DNA of 64,000 nt from Methylocystis echinoides (GTDB lineage: Bacteria; Pseudomonadota; Alphaproteobacteria; Rhizobiales; Beijerinckiaceae): assembly GCF_027923385.1 (NCBI RefSeq), contig NZ_BSEC01000002.1, positions 62,001 through 126,000 on the forward strand, given 5' to 3'. The notes under the pieces were generated by a model. That model was not told where the DNA came from. It ran no database searches and saw only the letters and a program-made list of their open reading frames with translations. A program made the translations under genes and the position numbers. Positions 39,232 to 46,485 of the stretch are shown one piece after another. Within the stretch, counting starts at the first letter, position 1, and each line of letters opens with the position of its first letter.

Positions 39232-39576
39232 ATGCGCAGCACAAATCTATTCATCCTGCGGGGTTACGTCGGCGCCGACGCCAAAGGTTTCGATGGCGGG
39301 AAGGTCGCTAAGTTCAGCGTCGCGACAAATCGGGCCTGGAACGACCGACAATCCGGGGAGAAGAAAGAAGCTACCGACTGGGTTACGCTGACGATCCTCA
39401 ACGAAAGGATCGCGAAATGGGCTCTTGAGAACCTCAAGAAGGGCGATCCGATTTACGCGGAATGCCGCGTCGCCGACCGCAGCTATCAAAAGGACGGCCA
39501 GACCGTTTACATAACCGATGTCATCGCCAACGTCGTCGATCGGCTCGCGCCTTCGCAACAAGCCGGCGATCAGTGA
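39232..39576 (+). CDS. ssb: Single-stranded DNA-binding protein (short, plasmid type)
   Basis: The 114-residue protein has the OB-fold core of SSB: NLFILRGYVGADAKGFDGGK, VAKFSVATNRAWNDR, TDWVTLTILNERIAKWALEN, LKKGDPIYAECRVADRSYQK and VYITDVIANVVDRL. It lacks the long Gly/Pro-rich tail and acidic tip of chromosomal SSB. GGAGAG lies 9 bases before ATG 39232. Plasmids and ICEs often encode such SSBs, which coat DNA that enters as a single strand. A second, more divergent relative is at 40327. Confidence 0.88.
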   Translation: MRSTNLFILRGYVGADAKGFDGGKVAKFSVATNRAWNDRQSGEKKEATDWVTLTILNERIAKWALENLKKGDPIYAECRVADRSYQKDGQTVYITDVIANVVDRLAPSQQAGDQ

Positions 39577-40326
39577 GCAGAGATACAGGCCCTTTGAGCG
39601 GCCCGGCGATTTGCAAGCCTCAGGCGGAGTCGACCACCCGGAGCATGCACTGCTGTGAAAGTCGCGGAAGCCCCCTGCGCCGATTGGCGACCGTTCCCGC
39701 GCATCTCAAGCTGCAAGAAGCCGTCGCCTAAAAAGCGGTTTCCCGCTCCGCTGCGCGGTTCCTTCTCTTCCACGGCGCGGGTTAGCGAGCTCGCTGACCC
39801 GAATCCTGGCTTGGGCCTGCGCTCGCCCGAATCCTTCCCCATCAATCCAGGCGGGAATGAGCGTCGAACGGGCGGGCGGGGCGGGGGCCTTCGCCAGATG
39901 ATCCACTGCTACGGCCTTACGGGGCCCAAGCGCCGCGTGCTCATTGCGTAGCGATCTCCAGCCGGCGCGCGCGACTGAGCCCGGCGGCTAAGCATTGTTG
40001 ATCGGTCGCTCGACCGCTTGCCCTTGATGCCGCATGTGGCGATTTCTGGCTCATTCGTTGAAAAACGCGCGCCAGTCTCTCTCACGTCTCGGGGAGCGCC
40101 CCGTTGCTGATAATGGCCAGGTCTATCGACGGCGAGCCCTGCTTCGGCGCCTGCGCCGAAGAATTTTCCCCTTGCCGCTGCGCGGCAATTCCTCGCGGAG
40201 CAAAATTCCTCGTCACGGTCGGCGCGCGGCGCTTCGCTTGCCCGCTTTGCGGCTCCGCAGGCTTCTCAGCCGTCGAATAACGACCGCCATCGCAACGGGG
40301 ACGGCCCCAAACGATGGAGAGAAAAA
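39577..40326. other. Intergenic region with several hairpins between the two ssb-like genes
   Basis: About 750 bases with no supported gene; a plus-strand frame at 39655-39951 is Arg/Pro/Ser-rich and lacks a ribosome site. Strong stems are present: CTTCGGCGC (40142-40150) with GCGCCGAAG (40153-40161), followed by AATTTT, and TTGCCGC (40172-40178) with GCGGCAA (40182-40188). These could be terminators of the upstream transcript or structured leader RNA. Confidence 0.4.
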
Positions 40327-40704
40327 ATGGCGCATCTTTGTGAAATGAACCAGATCGGCCACGTCGCTTCGGTCAAGAGCGTCGGCAAGAACCTGATCGT
40401 CAGAATCGCCTCCAACGCCAACTACAAGAACGGCGAAGGCGCCTGGGTCGAGCGCACGCACTGGAATGAGCACACGATCTTCGAGCGCCAGGGCGGTTTG
40501 CTCAAGTGGGCCTCCGAAAGCCTCAAGCCCGGCGATCTCGTTCTCGTCCGCTCTACCCCCTTCCAGACCGAATGGAAGAAGGACGGCGAAACGCACTACG
40601 GTCAGACTTTCGCGGTGAACGAGCTCTCGCTCTTGACGGCGAAATCCGACAAGAAGGACAAGCCGGAGGAAGCCGCGACGTCGCGGGGTCGACGGAGCCG
40701 CTGA
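40327..40704 (+). CDS. SSB-like OB-fold protein, second copy
   Basis: The 125-residue protein resembles a divergent single-stranded DNA-binding protein: MNQIGHVASVKSVGKNLIVR, WVERTHWNEHTIFERQGGLL, KWASESLKPGDLVLVRSTPF and HYGQTFAVNELSLL, with a Lys/Glu/Arg-rich tail. GGAGAG precedes ATG 40327, in the same relative place as before ssb. It probably works with the transfer genes. It could also be another OB-fold protein, since the N-terminal strand differs from true SSB. Confidence 0.78.
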   Translation: MAHLCEMNQIGHVASVKSVGKNLIVRIASNANYKNGEGAWVERTHWNEHTIFERQGGLLKWASESLKPGDLVLVRSTPFQTEWKKDGETHYGQTFAVNELSLLTAKSDKKDKPEEAATSRGRRSR

Positions 40705-40737
40705 CGCGGCTCCTCGAGGGGGGCCCTTTGGGCCCCC
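40694..40737 (+). terminator. Two consecutive GC-rich hairpins after the second ssb-like gene
   Basis: GGAGCCGC (40694-40701) pairs with GCGGCTCC (40706-40713), with the stop codon in the loop. Directly after, GGGGGCCC (40719-40726) pairs with GGGCCCCC (40730-40737). There is no following T run, so these would be intrinsic-like or protective hairpins rather than a textbook terminator. Confidence 0.5.
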
Positions 40738-40863
40738 GGTCGCGCTGCTTCACTGGGTCAATCTCTGGCGCCCGGCGCCCGGAAGCAGTCGTCCATAAAC
40801 GCGCCATCCGAGCCGTTCAGCGTCATCTGCCGCAGCGCTGAAGGCGCAACACAGGATCAACCC

Positions 40864-41505
40864 ATGTCGAAGGTTCTGTTTCTTCCGGGTGCCTCGGGTA
40901 GCGCCTCCTTCTGGAAGCCGGTCGCCGACCGCGCCGGCATGGAAGGCGTGTTTTTCGCATGGCCCGGGCTAGGCGACGAACCGGCGCGGCCCGATATCAA
41001 CGGGATCGACGACCTTGTCGCCTCGGTAGCCGATGAAATCATGGGGCCGGTCGACATCGTAGCTCAGTCGATGGGCGGCCTAATCGCTCTCAAGCTGGCG
41101 CTCGCGTTTCCTGGATCGGTCGAGCGGCTCGTATTGGCTGTGACTTCTGGCGGCGTGCCGGTCGCGGATCTTGGTGGGTCGGAGTGGCGGCCCGATTACT
41201 TCGCTGCATACCCGCGCGCCGCCAAGTGGATCGCGGATCCAGTCGGGGATCTCTCGAGCCAAATCCCAACTATGGAAGCCCCGTCATTGCTCCTGTGGGG
41301 CGATGCCGACCCGATCAGCCCAGTAGCGGTCGGAATGCGGCTTTCAGCCCTCCTTCCGAACGCGCGCCTTTGGGTCTTTGCTGGCGCGGACGAGAGCGTG
41401 AAGCTTGCAGGATTCGGCAAGTTCAGCATTCGGCGCGGACGCAGGCGCGAGGCCCGCAATCCGCGCACCGGAGCGGCGGCGCCGGTTGCCGAGAGTTTGC
41501 GCTGA
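40864..41505 (+). CDS. Alpha/beta hydrolase with altered C terminus
   Basis: The 213-residue protein begins SKVLFLPGASGSASFWKPV, with the oxyanion region, the nucleophile elbow DIVAQSMGGLIALKLAL (Ser in the GxSxG-like AQSMGG) and LLLWGDADPISPVAVG carrying the acid Asp. In the family the catalytic His follows soon after in a GADHxL segment, but here the chain reads FAGADESVKLAGFG and then an Arg-rich tail. Either a frameshift replaced the end, or the protein is inactive. The substrate is unknown. Confidence 0.7.
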   Translation: MSKVLFLPGASGSASFWKPVADRAGMEGVFFAWPGLGDEPARPDINGIDDLVASVADEIMGPVDIVAQSMGGLIALKLALAFPGSVERLVLAVTSGGVPVADLGGSEWRPDYFAAYPRAAKWIADPVGDLSSQIPTMEAPSLLLWGDADPISPVAVGMRLSALLPNARLWVFAGADESVKLAGFGKFSIRRGRRREARNPRTGAAAPVAESLR

Positions 41506-41803
41506 CGTTCAAGGCGTCGCCCATCCTCGTGAGACGGATGAACGAGCCGCGTCCGGTGGAACAACGAAGCAGCGAAGCGAGGCGCAGGAACGAAGCAGAG
41601 CCGTTGCTTGAGGTGTAGCCGATCGTCCGCGCCCCGGCGCGAATTTGATGCAAAATTCCGGCGCAAAAAGACGAAGGCGCTGGCGCGGTCCGCCTTGTTC
41701 CTCCCGCGAAATGAGCCGCTCAGGCTGGTTTGCGCCAGAGTTTGATTTTCGTCGCGCTGCGTTAGGATGCGAGCGATTAAGGGACGACTTGTAGGTTCAC
41801 GGC

Positions 41804-42250
41804 ATGGCGACGAAAAAGCGCGCCGCATCACGGCGCGTCGATAAGAGGTCGGGCGATTCCCAAGGATTGGCGGATCAAAAGGCTGAAGCCGCCAGAATCC
41901 GCGGCGCGCGAGGCCTTCGACGAAGCGGGCGTCCGCGGCAAGGTGGGCGCGAAATCGATCGGCGCCTATGGTTGCGCGTTTTTTCAATTCTGGTGAAGCG
42001 ACAATTTGAGACATGGCCGGAAGCGCATGAGCGGGAAGCGCGCTGGTTTGAAGCGGAGAAGGCCGTGGCTGCGCTTAAAGAGCAGCGACTGCGCGAATTG
42101 GCGGCGGTGTTCGTGCATAAGAAGCTCGGCAAAAGATCACGACGGAAAAAAGACTTCAACCAAAGTCGCAACCCCGAGGCGATCGAGCGGCTGCCGTCAC
42201 TGAACGGAGTTCCTTCGATGAACAGAAAGCGACGCAGAGACCGAGGCTAA
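41804..42250 (+). pseudogene. Decayed NUDIX hydrolase
   Basis: Two frames carry pieces of one NUDIX protein. Frame from about 41856 reads IPKDWRIKRLKPPESAAREA and FDEAGVRGKVGAKSIGAYG, containing the Nudix box with RE...DEAGV (one Glu replaced by Asp). After a shift near 41985 the other frame gives LVKRQFETWPEAHEREARWF and AVAALKEQRLRELAAVFVHK, the C-terminal half. The N-terminal strands are missing or scrambled. The long frame from ATG 41804 is therefore a composite, rich in Arg where out of phase. It is unlikely to encode an active enzyme. Confidence 0.65.
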
Positions 42251-42380
42251 TTCGTGCCGGTTCATCCGTGGTCTGGTCGCAAAATCCTGTATCTGGACCG
42301 TGCGCGACGGCCGCACGGCAAGGGTTTCATCAAGCTTTACTTTGCTGGTGAAGCATCCTTTATCAGATATGGAGGCACTC

Positions 42381-42779
42381 ATGAACGAATGGGATTTGAT
42401 GGAGCCTCAGACGAAGCAGTTGCCCTTCGACGCTGGCGTCATCCGTCTGACGCTCAGTTTCGTCGACACGCCCGCAGGACCTGCCGTTCGGGTCGCGGCG
42501 AAGCACCACAAAGACGACGAAAGCCAAGGGATCAATCTCGGCGGGGCCCTCGTTTCCCTGCGCGGGCCGTTGCTAGTCGATTCCCCGCCGTCCGAGGGTG
42601 TGCCGAGGGGACTTTCGCTCAGCATCAGGAGCGCGATTTTCGGAGCGGTTGGACCGATTATAGGCCAGTGCATAAGCTCCGAGAGCTGGGAGGACAGCCG
42701 GAAATTTCAGGATTGCGTGCGTCGTGCGAGCGAGCTGATGCTCGACGAAGCTTTGTTTGCTGTGTCGCGGTGTTTGTAG
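42381..42779 (+). CDS. Hypothetical protein
   Basis: From ATG 42381 (GGAGG 5 bases upstream) the 132-residue product reads NEWDLMEPQTKQLPFDAGVI, RLTLSFVDTPAGPAVRVAAK and later AIFGAVGPIIGQCISSESWE with a short C-terminal helix. It looks like a small soluble protein. I do not recognise the family. The region after it (42780-43032) shows no gene. Confidence 0.55.
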   Translation: MNEWDLMEPQTKQLPFDAGVIRLTLSFVDTPAGPAVRVAAKHHKDDESQGINLGGALVSLRGPLLVDSPPSEGVPRGLSLSIRSAIFGAVGPIIGQCISSESWEDSRKFQDCVRRASELMLDEALFAVSRCL

Positions 42780-43032
42780 CCGTGACGGACCTCGCCGTCT
42801 CCGCATCTATCAAGCCGCCCGCACTTATTAGCGCAGCCAACGCGCGTGCGCAAACGCGCTTTTGGGAATTCTTCGTCTGTTGCGCAGCTCGTTGCGCGCT
42901 CCGCCGTCGTGTCGTTGTCGAGCCACTGCTTGGGCGCGCCCTTCGCCGCGTCCGGACCGGTGACCCGCGCATCGTCCACTGCGTGAATTCGCCGATTGTG
43001 CCGGTCCTACAGTTCATCAGGCTTCCTGCAGC

Positions 43033-43353
43033 TTATTGCGGGCGCGGCGCGACGTGGAATTCAACACCCGCCTCCTTTTGCAGATAGCCGATGACGCCGA
43101 ACAAGTTACGGGCTTGCGGATTGCCACGCGGGCTGAACATGCGGATGAGGCTCTTGGGCGGGGTATGCGTCGCTTCGCCGAGCTTCTCAAAGCCAACTGT
43201 CGCCTTGATGTAGTCGCGCAGGATCGCCTTGCCGGTATCGATGTCACCGGCCAGCATGGTGTCGATTCCCTCACGCAGCAGCGCTTCGGCGAAGACGGGT
43301 TCGTTGGCCACGCGCTGTTGCACCAGTTCCTTGAAGCTTTTTGTTATTGCCAT
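43033..43353 (-). CDS. Antitoxin of a HigB/HigA-type (HI1420-like) module
   Basis: The 106-residue protein starts at ATG 43353 with AAGGAGG 6 bases upstream. It reads AITKSFKELVQQRVANEPVF, LRDYIKATVGFEKLGEATHT and KSLIRMFSPRGNPQARNLFG, a helix-turn-helix antitoxin of the HI1420 type. It follows the toxin gene by 11 bases, the toxin-first order usual for this family. It should neutralise the toxin and repress the operon by binding the upstream palindrome. Confidence 0.88.
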   Translation of the reverse strand: MAITKSFKELVQQRVANEPVFAEALLREGIDTMLAGDIDTGKAILRDYIKATVGFEKLGEATHTPPKSLIRMFSPRGNPQARNLFGVIGYLQKEAGVEFHVAPRPQ

Positions 43354-43364
43354 GTCTGCCTCCT

Positions 43365-43694
43365 TCACTTCTTACGCGGCCGCCGCCGCTTGTAATCCGC
43401 CCAATAGGCTTTCGCGGCCTCGATATCCTTGTCCTGCCGTCGTTTGGTTCCGCCGGTGAGCAGGATCACCAGCCGCTCGCCATCGCGTCCGAAATAGACG
43501 CGGTAGCCCGAGCCCCAATCAATCTTGTATTCGAGCACGCCCTCCCCTACGCCTTTGACGTTCGAAAAGTTGCCTTGTTCGAGCCGCGCAAGGGCAACGG
43601 CCACTTTCGCTCCCGCCGCGGCATCCAGATCGGAGAACCATTCCTCAAAAGGGCTATTGCCGTCGGCGTGGAGGTAATAGCGCAGTTCAAGCAT
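43365..43694 (-). CDS. RelE/HigB-type toxin (Gp49-like, HI1419-like)
   Basis: The 109-residue protein reads LELRYYLHADGNSPFEEWFS, KVAVALARLEQGNFSNVKGV, LEYKIDWGSGYRVYFGRDGE and VILLTGGTKRRQDKDIEAAK, matching the Gp49-like/HigB mRNA interferase group. The GYRVYFG and GGTKRRQ segments contain the expected basic active-site residues. Start at ATG 43694 is preferred over ATG 43709, because the latter lies inside a perfect 16-base palindrome that is better explained as the operator. It would cleave mRNA on ribosomes when freed from its antitoxin. Confidence 0.88.
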   Translation of the reverse strand: MLELRYYLHADGNSPFEEWFSDLDAAAGAKVAVALARLEQGNFSNVKGVGEGVLEYKIDWGSGYRVYFGRDGERLVILLTGGTKRRQDKDIEAAKAYWADYKRRRPRKK

Positions 43695-43702
43695 AAAGGA
43701 AG

Positions 43703-43718
43703 GTAACATATATGTTAC
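43703..43718. promoter_or_regulatory. Perfect palindrome, likely toxin-antitoxin operator
   Basis: GTAACATATATGTTAC is a perfect 16-base palindrome 9 bases upstream of the preferred toxin start. Position and symmetry suit autoregulation by the antitoxin-toxin complex. Confidence 0.6.
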
Positions 43719-43726
43719 TAATTTTC

Positions 43727-43770
43727 AAGACGGATTTTTGGGGTGTCCCCGCGCGCCGCCAATCCGTCTT
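43727..43770. repeat. Ten-base inverted repeat
   Basis: AAGACGGATT (43727-43736) and AATCCGTCTT (43761-43770) are perfect inverted repeats 24 bases apart, between the toxin operator and the traM-like gene. It might be a bidirectional terminator or a recombination remnant. Apart from this repeat nothing is recognised between 43719 and 43960. Confidence 0.45.
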
Positions 43771-43960
43771 TGTGGAGATTCCCCTTGCGGCGCCAAAGCC
43801 GACCTCAATACGGGCGCCGTGTTTTATCATAGGCCCGGGGAAATCCGCCCCGACGAGCCTCTCGCCCGTGTCGCACAGTTTGGATGCATATTAACTTCGA
43901 CGTTCAGTTATGCGATGCGCAACATCACGATGGTCTTCGACTTTGACGCGTCGCTCCTTT

Positions 43961-44368
43961 TCAAATTCCGGAACGCGCGCCGATATAGACGCCCATGCCC
44001 AAAAGCCCTGCGCCGACGAGCATCCCGGCGACGAGCCATTGAACCATTTGCCGCCGCGCGACGTCTCGCGCCACGTCTCGGGCTGTCGTCGCGATCGCTT
44101 TCGCCAAATCCGCCTTCGCCGATTCCGCGCCCGCTCGGATGCTCGCCTCCGCGGTCGCCCGCGTTTCTGCGAGAATGTGTTGCGCTTCCGCTGCGATCGC
44201 TTTCGGAAATTGCCGATAGAGCCCCTCGTAGTACTGCAGGGCGAAGATGACGAGCCAAAGGGCGTCGTTTTCCCGAAGACCCAGCTCAGTTTGAACACGT
44301 CGCAGCTGGTCGCGCTCGCGCTCAGTCGCGGCACGTCCCAGCAATCTTTCGAAGCTCGAGAGCGACAT
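43961..44368 (-). CDS. TraM-like transfer accessory protein
   Basis: The 135-residue protein has an N-terminal part SLSSFERLLGRAATERERDQ, a NDALWLVIFALQYYEGLYR helix, an Ala/Glu-rich coiled coil (about residues 58-108) and a hydrophobic C-terminal helix (MVQWLVAGMLVGAGLLGMGV). It is third in the minus-strand unit reading away from the putative oriT, the place held by traM in RP4. The name is by position; sequence similarity to RP4 TraM cannot be judged by eye. Confidence 0.65.
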   Translation of the reverse strand: MSLSSFERLLGRAATERERDQLRRVQTELGLRENDALWLVIFALQYYEGLYRQFPKAIAAEAQHILAETRATAEASIRAGAESAKADLAKAIATTARDVARDVARRQMVQWLVAGMLVGAGLLGMGVYIGARSGI

Positions 44369-44375
44369 GGTCGCG

Positions 44376-45062
44376 TCAGCCGTTGGCGACGACCGTCGCG
44401 AACACCTTATTGACCTCTTCTAGCCAGCGGCGCAGCTCGGCGCGATTGCCGATCGGCATGGTTTGCCAGGCGCGCGCGATGCTCAAGCGATTGCTGTAAA
44501 GATCGTCGCTCACGCGATCGGCCATGTCGGGAAATAGCAGGGAGCGGCCACCCTGCTTCTCGACTGAGGATTTCACGTCGGAGCTGTTATAAAGCTCGAA
44601 TTTCGTATCGGCTCCGAAGTAGCCGTTCTTCAGGACGTGCACCATCGAATTCGGAATCGCGTCGATATAGTCCTGCAGCAACTCGAGGCTGTCGCGCTGA
44701 CGATTGATGACCCAGAGCGTCACCAGCTCGCGCTCGAGCTCCTCCAGCGACTGGCTGAGCGTCCGGCCGTAAGCCGCGACGCCTACGTTGTTTCGCGCCG
44801 CCGTGTTGACGATGACGTTGCTGCCTTTGTATTCGTCGCAGATATTTACGAAGCGGATCCATCCGTCCGCCTCGTCCAAATTCACGAGCTCGCAGACGAC
44901 CTCGTTCTCATATGATTTGAACACGTCGGGGTTTGAGGTGTCCGCGTCGATGACGAAGACCTCCTCGCCTCTTTGGGTGAGATTGTGAACGAGCCCCATC
45001 GTCACGAGCGATTTGCCTACTCCGCCCTTGCTGCCGCCCACCACGTAGATCGCCTTGCTCAT
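44376..45062 (-). CDS. ParA/TraL-like P-loop ATPase of the transfer region
   Basis: The 228-residue protein starts SKAIYVVGGSKGGVGKSLVT, a deviant Walker A motif (KGGVGKS) of the ParA/MinD superfamily, followed by VFVIDADTSNPDVFKSYENE and later VTLWVINRQRDSLELLQDYI. RP4 encodes a ParA-like TraL between traK and traM, and this gene occupies that slot. It lies 7 bases from the traM-like gene and 11 from the traK-like gene. It is more likely part of the transfer region than a plasmid-partition ParA because no parB gene is next to it. Confidence 0.82.
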   Translation of the reverse strand: MSKAIYVVGGSKGGVGKSLVTMGLVHNLTQRGEEVFVIDADTSNPDVFKSYENEVVCELVNLDEADGWIRFVNICDEYKGSNVIVNTAARNNVGVAAYGRTLSQSLEELERELVTLWVINRQRDSLELLQDYIDAIPNSMVHVLKNGYFGADTKFELYNSSDVKSSVEKQGGRSLLFPDMADRVSDDLYSNRLSIARAWQTMPIGNRAELRRWLEEVNKVFATVVANG

Positions 45063-45073
45063 CGCTCGCGCTC

Positions 45074-45562
45074 CTAAATTCGTTCTCGGTCTCGCCGGAT
45101 TGGGAAGGATGACGCGCGCGGGACGGCCGATTCCGGCGACTCCTTGGGCTTCGGCGCGTCAACCATGGAGGGGAATGGGCTGGGCATTGGAGGCGCCGGA
45201 CGAGCTGCGCCGCCCACTGTTCGCTTTGCGGCGTTCGTCGGCGCGATCTCCGGCGGCATGGAAAGCCGTTCGCCTCCTCGCGGCGAAGGCTCGACGCTCG
45301 CGTTCGCCGCGGCCTTCCGATCCGTCTCTTTCCCCTTACGCTTCGCGCCGAGATGGCGGCTGAGGGTCGAGATGGAGACGGCCAGCCCATCGGCGGCGAG
45401 CATCTGTTGTATGTCCTTGTAAGAGAGGTTTTTTTCCTCAGCGACCTTCGCGATCTCGTCGCGCATGGAGCGCAGCAGCGGGGCAATTCGTGGGGCGCGT
45501 TCCCTTTTCGGGGCGGATTGCAGCCGCTGCTTCAGGCGCTCTTGATGATCCTCGAAGTCCAT
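45074..45562 (-). CDS. TraK-like oriT-binding protein
   Basis: The 162-residue protein has a basic N-terminal helix, a helix-turn-helix (EKNLSYKDIQQMLAADGLAV then SISTLSRHLGAKRKG) and a long Pro/Ala/Ser-rich disordered tail ending RASSFPIRRDRERI. RP4 TraK has the same plan, a DNA-binding half followed by a Pro/Ala-rich tail, and is transcribed away from oriT. Here too the gene borders the presumed oriT and points away. It would bind the repeats at 45645-45800. Confidence 0.7.
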   Translation of the reverse strand: MDFEDHQERLKQRLQSAPKRERAPRIAPLLRSMRDEIAKVAEEKNLSYKDIQQMLAADGLAVSISTLSRHLGAKRKGKETDRKAAANASVEPSPRGGERLSMPPEIAPTNAAKRTVGGAARPAPPMPSPFPSMVDAPKPKESPESAVPRASSFPIRRDRERI

Positions 45563-45762
45563 TCGCGCAGATTATTATAAAATGGCGACTGCTGCAACGC
45601 CGCGCGGTGGCTAGACGCACAGGGATCGAAGGGAATCTCATGCAATTGAGTGAAAAGACCCGAACCTTGCAGAAACGCTAGTGAGAATGGCGTGCAGACG
45701 CGCGCAATGGGCGGAATTTGGGCGGGATTGCGCGGTTTTGCGTATAGATCGGCGTGGATACG

Positions 45763-45800
45763 AATGAGAAGTGGCGCAAATTGAATGAAAAGAGGCGCAA
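45763..45800 (+). repeat. Direct repeats in the oriT region, possible TraK-like protein sites
   Basis: AATGAGAAGTGGCGCAA (45763-45779) and AATGAAAAGAGGCGCAA (45784-45800) match at 15 of 17 positions with a 21-base period, close to two helical turns. A looser relative, GAGTGAAAAGA, is found near 45648. Confidence 0.5.
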
Positions 45801-46038
45801 CCCGCAGCAATTACGCGCATTCGGGATGCAGCATCGATGGCATCACGTAAAATAAAAGTGAAACAGATGAAATCAGATGCGAACAGTGTATCAAGTTGAA
45901 ATCGCCCGAAAGTGAGAGATAATGTTTGCAATGTGGATGAAAGTAGCTGTCGTAAGTTCTTTCTTTATTGGCAGGATACCGAAAATGTAGCACATTTTCT
46001 TATGTGCCCTCGCCGGGCGGGCTATCTTGGGTCCGGCA

Positions 46039-46055
46039 GTTTGGCCAAGCCAAAC
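46039..46055. promoter_or_regulatory. Inverted repeat before the traJ-like gene
   Basis: GTTTGGC-CAA-GCCAAAC is a perfect 7-base dyad with a 3-base spacer, 26 bases upstream of the traJ-like ATG. It could be the operator of the relaxosome operon or a TraJ-type binding site. Confidence 0.5.
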
Positions 46056-46080
46056 CGAACCCTTACGGCAGAGCTGAGAG

Positions 46081-46485
46081 ATGACGGACAAGGAGACGGG
46101 TTCCCACCGTAAGGCAGTGGCGCGCAGCGTCCGAATGAGCCCGGAAGAACACGCGCTCTTTGGGGAGTTTTGCGTATCCCTGAATGTGACGCCGAGCGAA
46201 GCGTTGCGGCGCCTGGCGAGGTCAGCCGCCCTTTTGGGACCGACGTTCACCGGGGAGGCCCGCGCCGAAGTTATTGCGCTCACCCGACAAATGCGCGCCG
46301 TCGGCAATAATCTCAACCAGGCCGTCCATCACATGAATGCGGGACATGTGATCCAGAGCGAAGATATGAAGGGCCACCTCGAAGCGGTCAGCCGGGCGAT
46401 CGGCGAGCTCGATCGGCTGTATCGGTCGCTTTGCGTCAAATCCTATCGACGCGCCGAGGCGGCCGTCTCGGGGCGCTCCAAATGA
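46081..46485 (+). CDS. TraJ/MobC-like relaxosome protein
   Basis: The 134-residue protein has an N-terminal ribbon-helix-helix-like region (ARSVRMSPEEHALFGEFCVS then NVTPSEALRRLARSAAL) and the MobC-type segment EVIALTRQMRAVGNNLNQAV, HHMNAGHVIQ. Such proteins bind oriT next to nic and recruit the relaxase. It starts at ATG 46081, right after the putative oriT, and its stop overlaps the relaxase start (ATGA), as RP4 traJ precedes traI. GAGAG lies just upstream. Confidence 0.85.
   Translation: MTDKETGSHRKAVARSVRMSPEEHALFGEFCVSLNVTPSEALRRLARSAALLGPTFTGEARAEVIALTRQMRAVGNNLNQAVHHMNAGHVIQSEDMKGHLEAVSRAIGELDRLYRSLCVKSYRRAEAAVSGRSK

Larger units (their letters stand above)
45563..46080. other. oriT: Putative origin of transfer (oriT)
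   Basis: The 518-base gap between the divergent traK-like and traJ-like genes has the organisation of RP4 oriT. On the plus strand GGCAGGATA occurs at 45970-45978; its complement TATCCTG-CC is the RP4 nic core, which would place the nick on the minus strand between 45972 and 45971. Eleven bases further lies a stem, GCACAT (45990-45995) with ATGTGC (46002-46007), at the spacing I recall for the RP4 hairpin. An 8-base inverted repeat (CGCGCAAT 45701-45708, ATTGCGCG 45727-45734) and direct repeats (45763-45800) lie on the traK side. Confidence 0.75.

Noticed and set aside
39655..39951. 98-codon plus-strand frame between the ssb-like genes
   Set aside because: Low-complexity Arg/Pro/Ser composition and no ribosome site.
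46023..46029. TATCTTG as a second nic candidate
   Set aside because: It differs from the core by one base, is on the opposite strand relative to RP4 and lacks the hairpin spacing; the site at 45970-45978 fits better.
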